A DNA stretch of 16,405 nt from AG25 sp035604455 (GTDB taxonomy: Bacteria; Gemmatimonadota; Gemmatimonadetes; Gemmatimonadales; GWC2-71-9), in the NCBI GenBank assembly GCA_035604455.1, contig DATNIM010000051.1, forward strand, positions 1 to 16,405, read 5' to 3'. The translations under genes and the position numbers were made by a program. The number at the start of each line of letters is the position of its first letter. Position 1 is the stretch's first letter. The notes below the pieces were generated by a model that was not told where the DNA came from, made no database searches, and was given only the letters and a program-made list of their open reading frames with translations. Below are positions 7,545 to 14,023 of the stretch, one piece after another.

Positions 7545-7992
7545 TGGGATCCACTCGGAAGAGGGTCTGCCCGAACTCGACGGGCTGGGAATTCTCGACC
7601 AGGACTTCGCGAATCACGCCGTGCACCTCGGATTCGATCTCGTTCATGATCTTCATCGCTTCGATGATGCACACCATCTGGCCCGAGGCCACCCGGCTCC
7701 CGACCTTGACATAGGGCTCGGCCCCGGGTTCCGGGGCCCCATAGAAGGTGCCCACCATCGGGGATTTGATCTCAAGGAGCGCCGACGGCCGCGGCGCCTC
7801 GGCCAGGGAGGGCGGCGTGGGTGGCGGGGCCGCGTGGGTCACCACCAGCTGGTCCGGCCCCGGCGTGTGGCCGGCCCGCGAGACCCGGACGGCCGACCAC
7901 GCCCCGAACAGCCCCCGTCTCACCTCGATCGCCCCGAGCTCGGGCGATTCCCTGAGGATCTGCACCAAGCGCGCAATGATATCGAGGTTCAT
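7537..7992 (-). CDS. accB: Acetyl-CoA carboxylase, biotin carboxyl carrier protein
   Basis: A 151-residue carrier whose biotin arm shuttles carboxyl groups from AccC to the carboxyltransferase. The N-terminal helix region (1-40, start MNLDIIARLVQILRESPEL) is followed by a Pro/Ala linker (about 45-70). The biotinyl domain (72-150) carries EAMKIMNEIES at 111-121, with K114 as the expected biotin site. SPMVGTFYGAPEPGA at 77-91 is a second hallmark. The open frame runs upstream to 8463, but homology begins at the ATG at 7992, 23 nt after the peptidase stop, and the extension overlaps the peptidase gene. No good Shine-Dalgarno sequence is visible in that 23-nt gap. The 3' end overlaps the pilT-like start by 8 nt. 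Confidence 0.97.
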   Translation of the reverse strand: MNLDIIARLVQILRESPELGAIEVRRGLFGAWSAVRVSRAGHTPGPDQLVVTHAAPPPTPPSLAEAPRPSALLEIKSPMVGTFYGAPEPGAEPYVKVGSRVASGQMVCIIEAMKIMNEIESEVHGVIREVLVENSQPVEFGQTLFRVDPNG

Positions 7993-8015
7993 GGACCGAT
8001 GGAAATAGAGTGTCC

Positions 8016-9110
8016 CTAAACTAGCTCCACAAGCTCCGTTCGGCCGTCGGAGAGAAGCATGGGTCCCTCCGCCGACAAGTGCACGTCGTCTTCGATGCGC
8101 ACGCCACCCTGCCCGGCGATGTAGACGCCCGGTTCGATCGTGACGACCGAGTCCTGGGGTAAGGGGTCGGTGCTCGTACGCGACAGGCGCGGGGCTTCGT
8201 GGACTTCGAGTCCGAGCCCGTGTCCGAGCGAGTGGCCGAACGCGGCGCCGAACCCGCGCGCCTCGATCACGTCGCGCGCCAGCGCGTCGGCCTCGCGCCC
8301 CGGCATCCCCGCGCGCACCGCGTCGCGGGCGCACCGCTGCGCGTCGCGCACGAGCTCGTAGAGCGCGCGCTGTCGGTCGTCGGCCCGGCGGCCCACGACG
8401 ACCGTCCGGGTGATGTCGGCGCAGTACCCGTCCACTTGGGCGCCGAAGTCTAGTAGCAGCCACTCCCCGGCCGCTACGGTCCGCGCTGAGGATCGGGCGT
8501 GCGGCAGAGCGGTGCGTGGCCCCGACGCAACGATCGTCGGAAACGGATGCCCCTCGCTGCCCAGGCGCCGCAGCGCGGCCTCGAGGGTGCCCGCGATCTC
8601 GAGCTCCGTCATCCCTGGGTGCACGACGGGCAGCGTGCGGCCCAGCGCGTCGGTGGCAAGGCGGGCCGCGCTCGCGATCGCCGCCACCTCGGCCGGGTCC
8701 TTGCTCGCGCGCAGGCGCTCGACCAGATCAGAGGTGGCTTTCCAGCGCCAGGCCTTCCCCGCCCCGGCCAGTCGCTCGGCGTCCTTCACGGTGAGCGCAT
8801 GCGCTTCGTAGCCGAGCCATGGGAGGGGCCCGAGGGTCGGCAGCTCGTGGAAGAAGCGGTCCCAGACGCTTGCGCCCTCGACCTCGACGCGCGCGGCGCC
8901 GCCCGCCTCGGCTCTTGCCTGTTCGTCGTAGCGAAAGTCGGTGACCAACAGGACATCGGCGCGGGTGACGAGGACGAGCCCGGCCGACCCCGAAAAGCCC
9001 GTCAAATAGCGGATGTTGGCGCGGGCCGTGACGAGCAGGCCGTCCAGGCCCTCGGCTTCGAGCGCCCGGACTAGGGCCTCTTGTCGAGCGTGGCGGAAGT
9101 CACCGCCCAC
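8016..9110 (-). CDS. pepQ: M24-family metallopeptidase (Xaa-Pro dipeptidase/aminopeptidase)
   Basis: A cytoplasmic dinuclear-metal peptidase of the pita-bread fold that likely trims Xaa-Pro bonds. With the start at 9110 it is 364 residues, the usual length for the short PepQ/YpdF type. The creatinase N-terminal domain covers about 5-130 and the M24 core 140-360. Expected metal ligands are all present: D221 (LLLDFGAQVDG), D232 (CADITRT), H297 (GHSLGHGLG), E326 (TIEPGVYI) and E340 (GVRIEDD), with H304 in LEVHE as the second catalytic histidine. The open frame continues to 9239, but that part lies inside aroQ and has no family similarity. The in-frame GTG at 9110 overlaps aroQ by 11 nt and gives the family-like N-terminus. 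The aroQ-pepQ-accB-accC order is widely conserved. Exact substrate preference is not visible. Confidence 0.93.
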   Translation of the reverse strand: MGGDFRHARQEALVRALEAEGLDGLLVTARANIRYLTGFSGSAGLVLVTRADVLLVTDFRYDEQARAEAGGAARVEVEGASVWDRFFHELPTLGPLPWLGYEAHALTVKDAERLAGAGKAWRWKATSDLVERLRASKDPAEVAAIASAARLATDALGRTLPVVHPGMTELEIAGTLEAALRRLGSEGHPFPTIVASGPRTALPHARSSARTVAAGEWLLLDFGAQVDGYCADITRTVVVGRRADDRQRALYELVRDAQRCARDAVRAGMPGREADALARDVIEARGFGAAFGHSLGHGLGLEVHEAPRLSRTSTDPLPQDSVVTIEPGVYIAGQGGVRIEDDVHLSAEGPMLLSDGRTELVELV

Positions 9111-9543
9111 GCGCGGCGAGCACGCGGACCAGTCCCTCGAGGCCCAGCCGGTAACTGTCGGCGCCGAACCCGCACACCACACCCACGGCGAGATCGCCGA
9201 GCTGCGAGTGCCGGCGCTCGGGCTCACGGGCGAAAACATTCGACAGGTGAACCTCCACGAACGGGAGGCGCACGGCGAGCAGCGCGTCCCGGATGGCGAG
9301 GCTCGTGTGGGTGAGCGCCGCAGCGTTGATCACGGCCCCGTCGGCCTGGCCGCGCAGCCCCTGGATCGCTTCGACCAGCGCGCCTTCGAAGTTCGTCTGG
9401 GTCCAGGAGAGCTCCACGCCGAGCGTGGCGGCGTGGGCACGGGTCGCGGCTTCGATCTCAGCGAGGGTGGCGCGCCCGTAGATATGCGGCTCGCGTTCTC
9501 CCAACAGGTTCAGGTTGGGCCCGTTGAGGACCGCGATCCGCAC
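9100..9543 (-). CDS. aroQ: Type II 3-dehydroquinate dehydratase
   Basis: A 147-residue dodecameric enzyme that removes water from 3-dehydroquinate to give 3-dehydroshikimate, the third step of the shikimate pathway. The N-terminus RIAVLNGPNLNLLGEREPHI (2-21) is the family signature, with the lid residues R17 and Y22. The substrate loop is INAAALTHTS (72-81), with N73 and H79. EVHLSN (97-102) supplies E97 and H99, and REPERRHS (106-113) closes the site. Most relatives have NPG or NPA where this one has NAA. The GTG start at 9543 shares a base with the TPR gene stop (TAGTG) and has AAGG just upstream. A second in-frame GTG at 9567 would add 8 residues with no homology. The 3' end overlaps the peptidase start by 11 nt. 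Confidence 0.96.
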   Translation of the reverse strand: MRIAVLNGPNLNLLGEREPHIYGRATLAEIEAATRAHAATLGVELSWTQTNFEGALVEAIQGLRGQADGAVINAAALTHTSLAIRDALLAVRLPFVEVHLSNVFAREPERRHSQLGDLAVGVVCGFGADSYRLGLEGLVRVLAARGR

Positions 9544-11336
9544 TAGGCCTTGAGGCCCTTGAGCCACGCCTGGAACTGATCGAGATCGGCCTCGTCTTCT
9601 GCGGCCGCCTTGGCGCGGACCGAGGGCCGCACCGGGGGCGGAGCGGGAGCGCCGGACTGAGCCCGGTTCGCAGCACCCGTGTCGAAGAACTCATCGAAGG
9701 AGAACCCTTGCGTCCGCTGCCCCACGGGCTCCGCCTGTTTGCGCGGCGCGGGTGGCTGGGCTGGGGGCGTCACGGACTCGACCGGGCGCGACTGGCGTGG
9801 ATCGTCGCCGAACACCTGATCGAGCGATAGCGCATCCTCGCTCGGGTGCGACGGGTGCCCGGGCATCTCGCCGTCCGCAGCCGTCGCGGCAAATGCCCCC
9901 GACAGCGAAGACACCTCGACCACCGCCGCTGCGGGTTCGGAGGGGGGCTCGGGCACGGCTGCGAGCTGAGTCACTATGGGTGCGGGCGCCGCGTGACCGA
10001 GAAAGAGGGCCTGGAGGAACTCGCGCACGGTCTGGCCGCTCGTCCGGCCCGTGAGCGAGTCGAGCTTCCCCTGCAACCGCTCGTCGCCCGGCCGTTGTGC
10101 CAGCAGCGCTTCGTAGACGCGAACCGCGTCTTCCTTATGGCCCTGTCGCAGGTAGAGCTCGGCCATCGTCTCGGTCACCACGGGCTCGATCCGCGACAGC
10201 GCGGCCGTGTCCGCGGCGCCGTCGTCATCGGGCGCCGGAGCTTGCGGCTCGCGCGTCGAAACGCGACGCGCGGGTGGAGGGGTGGTATGGGGCACGGGCG
10301 GCGTCGTCCGCGCGCGGCGCGGCGTCTCCGCCACGTCCTCCGGCATGATGAGTGGCAGATCGACCGAGGGCAGATCCTCGAGCGGTTCGGGCTCGCGCGG
10401 CGCGGGCGGGGTGGACAATGGCGCGCGCGTGGCCGTCACGCGAACGGGTTCGGGCTCGGGCTCGGGCTCGAGTTCAAGCGCGGGCTCGGGCTCAAGCGCG
10501 GGCTCGGGCGGAGCCGGCGGGAGCGGGGTCTCCACCTTGAACATCCCGCTGCCTTCGTACTGGGTCCGGGCGAGGCCCTCGATCGTCACGCTGGACGGCG
10601 TCAGCGTCATCTCGTCCTGCAGCTCGATCCCTTCCGTACCGAGCGGGGCACCCGCATCGAAGCGGGTGAGCCCGTCGAACGTCTCGACCACGGCACCGAG
10701 CTCGGCTGCCGGAGCGGGCTCGATCGCAGGCTCAGGTGGCGGTGGGGCGTCAGACAGCTTCGTCACCACGGACGGCTGGTCGAGAACGAGCTCGTCCGTA
10801 TGCATCGCCTGCGTCTCGGCCTCGGCGAGCGCGGCGTTCATCGGCATCGGCTCGATGGCTGGGACCTCGGGCACGGTGCGTGGGAGCGGGCCGGGCGGCG
10901 GTGGCGGCACCACGGCGGGTGCCTGCTCTGCGGCCCGGCGCTTCGCCACGGCGAGCGCGTCGGCCGCGTCGCCGTTCATCGGGTCAGCGGCGAGGAGGCG
11001 TGAGAGCCACTTCGCCGTCTCGTCGTAGCGCTCCCCGCGGTCGCCGATGTCCGCTAGTACCTTGAACGCGATGACGTTTTCGGGGTCGAGCTCGAGGACC
11101 CTACGGAACACCGCCTCGGCCCCGGGGTCGTCCTTTTCGTCGAGGAGACAGCGGCCGAAGACGATGTGGGCGCTGACGTAGTCGGGGTGGCGCTCGAGCC
11201 CGCTCTTGCAGAGCTCGATCGCCTGATCTAGTTGTCCCGCTTTACGATAGGCGTCCGCCAGGGGGGCGAAATTCCGCCCCTTCGGGTTCTCGGCATAGCG
11301 GCGTTCAAGCTTTTCGATCTCGCTGGTGTACGCCAC
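9543..11336 (-). CDS. TPR protein with long disordered Pro/Glu-rich region
   Basis: A 597-residue protein of unknown function and the first gene of the ten-gene operon. Tandem TPR units fill about 22-125 (for example residues 39-60, 72-92 and 106-128). A long low-complexity stretch rich in Pro, Ala and Glu covers about 138-380. Another TPR unit, TMAELYLRQGHKEDAVRVYE, is at 390-409, and a second disordered tail runs from about 446. The tail holds short aromatic/acidic motifs: LSLDQVFGDD (503-512), FSFDEFFDTG (545-554) and a terminal LDQFQAWLKGLKA (585-597). No signal peptide or membrane segment is seen, so it is probably cytoplasmic. The GTG at 11336 is supported by TAGG just upstream, a promoter 30-60 nt away and the fit of the first TPR. 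It is probably an adaptor that binds partners through TPRs and tail motifs. The partner could be the pilus system, but that is a guess. Confidence 0.85.
   Translation of the reverse strand: MAYTSEIEKLERRYAENPKGRNFAPLADAYRKAGQLDQAIELCKSGLERHPDYVSAHIVFGRCLLDEKDDPGAEAVFRRVLELDPENVIAFKVLADIGDRGERYDETAKWLSRLLAADPMNGDAADALAVAKRRAAEQAPAVVPPPPPGPLPRTVPEVPAIEPMPMNAALAEAETQAMHTDELVLDQPSVVTKLSDAPPPPEPAIEPAPAAELGAVVETFDGLTRFDAGAPLGTEGIELQDEMTLTPSSVTIEGLARTQYEGSGMFKVETPLPPAPPEPALEPEPALELEPEPEPEPVRVTATRAPLSTPPAPREPEPLEDLPSVDLPLIMPEDVAETPRRARTTPPVPHTTPPPARRVSTREPQAPAPDDDGAADTAALSRIEPVVTETMAELYLRQGHKEDAVRVYEALLAQRPGDERLQGKLDSLTGRTSGQTVREFLQALFLGHAAPAPIVTQLAAVPEPPSEPAAAVVEVSSLSGAFAATAADGEMPGHPSHPSEDALSLDQVFGDDPRQSRPVESVTPPAQPPAPRKQAEPVGQRTQGFSFDEFFDTGAANRAQSGAPAPPPVRPSVRAKAAAEDEADLDQFQAWLKGLKA
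10443..10508. repeat. Glu-Pro coding hexamer repeats in the TPR gene
   Basis: Imperfect tandem copies of a GGGCTC hexamer (plus strand), with an 18-bp block beginning AAGCGCGGGCTCGGG repeated, encode alternating Glu-Pro and Glu-Pro-Ala-Leu (residues 277-298). All units are multiples of 3, so slippage would alter linker length without frameshift. Confidence 0.75.
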
Positions 11337-11363
11337 GACCTAAGTCTTTGTCAGAATTGCACG

Positions 11364-11393
11364 AAGATAGTGTTCGGCCGGGTTCGCTGTCAA
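11364..11393 (-). promoter_or_regulatory. Sigma-70-type promoter of the ten-gene operon
   Basis: Read on the minus strand, a perfect TTGACA -35 element (11388-11393) is followed after 18 bp by TATCTT (11364-11369), a 4/6 match to the -10 consensus. Transcription would start near 11355-11358, about 20 nt upstream of the GTG at 11336. This is the only good promoter I see for the run of genes down to 184. The assignment assumes a housekeeping sigma factor with the usual preferences. Confidence 0.6.
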
Positions 11394-11413
11394 TTGGAAA
11401 CGCGATGCCCTGC

Positions 11414-11442
11414 TTGAGTTTGTGCGTTGGCATCTATACACT
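11414..11442 (+). promoter_or_regulatory. Probable promoter of the ppiD-like gene
   Basis: TTGAGT (11414-11419) and TACACT (11437-11442) are separated by 17 bp, each matching the sigma-70 consensus at 4 of 6 positions. An alternative -10, TATACA at 11435-11440, would leave a 15-bp spacer. The predicted start, near 11449, falls within or just before the hairpin at 11443-11462. Confidence 0.45.
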
Positions 11443-11471
11443 TAGGGCCCTTCACGGGCCTACACGCGGAG
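11443..11471 (+). promoter_or_regulatory. 5' leader hairpin and ribosome binding site
   Basis: TAGGgCCC (11443-11450) pairs with GGGCCTA (11456-11462) around a 5-nt loop, with one bulged G. GGAG follows at 11468-11471, 11 nt before the ATG at 11483, and is the likely Shine-Dalgarno sequence. Depending on the true transcription start, the hairpin is either at the very 5' end of the mRNA (stability) or part of the initially transcribed DNA. There is no U-run, so it is not a terminator. Confidence 0.4.
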
Positions 11472-11482
11472 TTTAGAACCCC

Positions 11483-13297
11483 ATGCTGCGCACCATGCGT
11501 CGCATCGCGACACCGGTCTTCTGGGTAGTCGCGATCGCCTTCGTCGGTTGGCTCGCCTACGGACAGGTAACCCAGATCCTGGGCGGGGGGCGCGACGTGG
11601 TCCTGCGGGTGAACGGGCAGGAAGTCCACCTCCCCGAGTACAACATCGCCTTACAGGGTGCCTACGACCACTTCCGGCGCGAGACCGGGCGCCCGATGAC
11701 GCGCGAGGATGAGCAGGAAGTCGATCAGCAGGTGATCGACGAGCTGACCCAGCAACTCCTCCTCTCCCAGCAGTACCACCGTCTCGGGATCACCGTGACG
11801 GACCAGGAAGTGATCCAGGCCGCGCAGAGCTCGCCGCCCCCTGAGGTGACGGACGACTCCGAGTTTCAGACGAACGGGCAATTCGACATCACGAAGTGGC
11901 AGCGCTTTCTCTCGGCCACGAGCGACCCGCAGTTCCTCCAGAACCTAGAGCAGCGCTATCGCCAGCAGATCCCCGAGGCAAAGCTCGCCGAGTACCTGAC
12001 GGCGGACGTGGCCGTGTCGGACGGCAAACTGTGGCGGATCTTCCGCGACCAGCACGAGTCGGTGACCGTGGCCCTGCTCGCGCTCCGGCCCGAGCTGATC
12101 CCGGACGCTGAGGCGCCGGTGTCGGATGGCGAGCTCGCGCAGTACTACGCCGCGCACAAGACCGACTTTAAGCGCCAGACCATGGCATGGCTCAGCTTCG
12201 TCGGGCTGCCGCGGTTGCCGGACGCGCAGGACTCGAGTCTTGCGTGGGCACGCGCGCGGCGCGTGCGCGCGGAGATCGTGGCAGGCGCCAAGTTCGACAG
12301 CGTAGCGAAGCGGGAGTCGGCGGATTCAGGGACCGCGTCGAAGGGCGGGGATCTGGGCTGGATCCATGCGTCCCAGCAGGGCTTTGATCCGCGTTTCATG
12401 GCCGCCGCGCGCACGCTGCGCCCCGGTGCGTTGAGCGAGCCCGTACTGTCGAGTTTCGGGCTGCACCTCATTCATATGGACGCGGCGGCGGGGGACTCGG
12501 CGCACCTGCGCCACATCCTGATCCCGATCGAGTTGCAGGGAGCGCACCTCGACTTCGTCGAGAGCCGGGCGGACACGCTCGACAAGTCCGCGGCCGAGCG
12601 GTCGGACGTGTGGGCCCTCGATTCGGCGGCGAAGCACCTCGGGCTGACCGTGACACACGGCGTGTCCTTGATCCAGGGCGACCGGATGACGCTCGATGGG
12701 AATCCGGTCCCCGACGTGAGCGTCTGGGCGTTCGAGGCGAAGGTCGGAGAAACGAGCACGCTCATCGAGGCCGATGCCGCCTACTACGTCTTCCGCCTCG
12801 ACTCGCTCATCCCCGCGGGCACTCCCCCGCTCGGCGAGATCCAGGACCTGGTCCGCGACGCCGTGCGGATGGACAAGAAGAAGGCGCTCCTCGCCAAGCG
12901 CGCGACCGCGCTGTCCGACACCCTCGCGCGCAACGCCGATCTCGCCAAGGTGGCGCACGAGCTCGGCGTGCCGCTTGAGACGCTCGGGCCCTTCACGCGG
13001 CTCGCGCCGCCGCCCGTGCTTCAGGGCAACCCCTACATCGTGGGCGTGGCGTTCGGGATGGCCCCGGGGACGCATTCGAGCGTCGTCCGGGGCGCGACCG
13101 GCTACTTCGTGCTGCAATCACTCCGGCGCACGCGGGCCGATTCCGGGGCCTGGGTGGCGCAACAGGAGGCCCAACGCGAGGCGATCCTGCAGCCGGTGCG
13201 GCAGATGCGAATTCAGGCGTTCCTGGCCGCGGTGAAGGCGAAGGCCAAGGTCGTCGACCGCCGGAAGCAGGTGTTGGTGCAGGGACCGGCGAGCTAG
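11483..13297 (+). CDS. ppiD: PpiD/SurA-like membrane-anchored peptidyl-prolyl isomerase
   Basis: A 604-residue periplasmic folding factor held to the inner membrane by one N-terminal segment (residues about 11-29), after a short basic cytoplasmic tail. A SurA-type chaperone region covers about 38-225 (VNGQEVHLPEYN, then QVIDELTQQLLLSQQ at 83-97). A parvulin isomerase core lies at about 232-332, with SKGGDLGWI (286-294) and GALSEPVLSSFGLHLI (315-330) as clear family motifs. From residue 340, HLRHILIPIE resembles the start of another parvulin unit that is not completed. The C-terminal part (about 480-604) is helical and charged. Size and layout match PpiD (623 aa in E. coli) rather than soluble SurA, which has a cleaved signal and two full domains. 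It stands alone on the plus strand, with its own promoter, and converges on the tat operon. Catalytic activity is likely but not certain. Confidence 0.88.
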   Translation: MLRTMRRIATPVFWVVAIAFVGWLAYGQVTQILGGGRDVVLRVNGQEVHLPEYNIALQGAYDHFRRETGRPMTREDEQEVDQQVIDELTQQLLLSQQYHRLGITVTDQEVIQAAQSSPPPEVTDDSEFQTNGQFDITKWQRFLSATSDPQFLQNLEQRYRQQIPEAKLAEYLTADVAVSDGKLWRIFRDQHESVTVALLALRPELIPDAEAPVSDGELAQYYAAHKTDFKRQTMAWLSFVGLPRLPDAQDSSLAWARARRVRAEIVAGAKFDSVAKRESADSGTASKGGDLGWIHASQQGFDPRFMAAARTLRPGALSEPVLSSFGLHLIHMDAAAGDSAHLRHILIPIELQGAHLDFVESRADTLDKSAAERSDVWALDSAAKHLGLTVTHGVSLIQGDRMTLDGNPVPDVSVWAFEAKVGETSTLIEADAAYYVFRLDSLIPAGTPPLGEIQDLVRDAVRMDKKKALLAKRATALSDTLARNADLAKVAHELGVPLETLGPFTRLAPPPVLQGNPYIVGVAFGMAPGTHSSVVRGATGYFVLQSLRRTRADSGAWVAQQEAQREAILQPVRQMRIQAFLAAVKAKAKVVDRRKQVLVQGPAS

Positions 13298-13299
13298 CG

Positions 13300-13494
13300 T
13301 CAGTCGATCAGGCGGGTCGGGCGGCGCCGCGGCGCGGGACGATCATCGGGATCGATCTCGCGCCGCGCTTCGTTGAGGGTGCGTTGAAAGCGCTGGAGCC
13401 CGCGGCCGAGCGCGCGTTTCGCCGCGGGCAGCTGGCGGCCGCCGAGCGCGCCCACCGCGACCACCGCGAGGAGCACGACCTCGCCGCCGCTCAC
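13300..13494 (-). CDS. Small degenerate TatA/TatB-like protein
   Basis: A 64-residue protein directly behind tatA. It keeps the TatA plan: a short N-terminus, one hydrophobic segment (about 5-18) and an amphipathic basic helix, LPAAKRALGRGLQRFQRTLN (22-41), then a charged tail with DPDD and Arg-rich ends. The normally invariant Phe-Gly hinge between the two helices is missing; GALGG stands in its place. The GTG at 13494 follows the tatA stop by 4 nt, with AGTAGG overlapping that stop as a possible ribosome site. The stop codon lies 2 nt from the ppiD-like stop on the other strand. It may be a TatB-like partner or a decaying TatA copy. No TatC is in the window. Confidence 0.65.
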   Translation of the reverse strand: MSGGEVVLLAVVAVGALGGRQLPAAKRALGRGLQRFQRTLNEARREIDPDDRPAPRRRPTRLID

Positions 13495-13498
13495 GGGC

Positions 13499-13735
13499 CT
13501 ACTGACTGAGGCGCTTGGGCTCGCCGCCCGGCGGGAGCGACGAGGGGGAGGCGGGCGGCGTGGGCGGCACGCGGGCGTCCGGCCGGTCGTCGCCCACGTC
13601 CTTCAGGCTGCGCTTGAACTCCTTGATCCCCTGGCCGAGCGACGCGCCGATTTCCGGAATGCGTTTGGCGCCGAACACGAGCACCAGGATCAGCAGGAGA
13701 ATCAGGATGTGGCTGAGCGACAGATCCCCGAACAT
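13499..13735 (-). CDS. tatA: Twin-arginine translocase subunit TatA/TatE
   Basis: A 78-residue membrane protein that polymerises to let folded Tat substrates cross the inner membrane. The transmembrane segment (about 8-21, ILILLLILVLVFG), the hinge FGAKRIPEIG (20-29) and the amphipathic helix SLGQGIKEFKRSLKD (32-46) are textbook TatA. The tail is Pro/Ser-rich and unstructured. The ATG at 13735 has GAGG 5 nt upstream, a good ribosome site, and lies 12 nt after the DUF4321 stop. A possible client type is exported redox proteins, but the haem peroxidase here uses a Sec-type signal, so no direct client is visible in the window. Confidence 0.95.
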   Translation of the reverse strand: MFGDLSLSHILILLLILVLVFGAKRIPEIGASLGQGIKEFKRSLKDVGDDRPDARVPPTPPASPSSLPPGGEPKRLSQ

Positions 13736-13747
13736 GGACGCCTCGAT

Positions 13748-14020
13748 TCAGAAGAGCGAGCGGGCGATGAAATACGCGATCGCCACGCCCACGAGAGCCA
13801 ACAGCGACACCTCAAAACCGATCGGCCCGAGCGTCACCGACAGGACGAGCAGGTCCATGTGCACCGGCCCGAACGTGGGCGTCACCGCCGTCGTGAAGAA
13901 CTCCTTCGCCGCGCCCGCCGGGAGGTAGCGCCGCAGGAGCGCGTGGAGAAACCCTCCCACCACGAAGCCACTGACGAGGACGCCCAGGTAAAATAGCGGC
14001 CGGCGCGGACCCTGCGCCAC
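13748..14020 (-). CDS. DUF4321 small membrane protein
   Basis: A 90-residue protein with two or three hydrophobic segments: about 10-30 (FYLGVLVSGFVVGGFLHAL), a middle strand-like part with FGPVHMDLLVLSVTLGPIGF (50-69), and a C-terminal segment 69-88. The middle LD-x-x-V-L-S-x-T-x-G pattern and overall layout fit the DUF4321 family, whose function is unknown. The GTG at 14020 comes 3 nt after the polyprenyl synthase stop, and its own stop is 12 nt before tatA. Its place between an isoprenoid enzyme and tatA suggests an envelope role, but this is only context. Confidence 0.75.
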   Translation of the reverse strand: MAQGPRRPLFYLGVLVSGFVVGGFLHALLRRYLPAGAAKEFFTTAVTPTFGPVHMDLLVLSVTLGPIGFEVSLLALVGVAIAYFIARSLF

Positions 14021-14023
14021 GGT

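Noticed and set aside
7993..8463. N-terminal extension of accB to 8463
   Set aside because: The extra residues overlap the peptidase gene, are Arg-rich shadow sequence, and AccB homology begins at the ATG at 7992.
9111..9239. N-terminal extension of the M24 peptidase to 9239
   Set aside because: Lies wholly inside aroQ and lacks creatinase-domain similarity; the GTG at 9110 fits better.
9846..11003. Plus-strand open frame of 385 aa, and overlapping frames opposite the TPR gene
   Set aside because: Arises from low-complexity Pro/Glu codons on the other strand; no recognisable protein features.
13322..13336. GC palindrome near the convergent gene ends as a terminator
   Set aside because: It lies inside the TatA-like coding sequence and has no following T-run on either strand.
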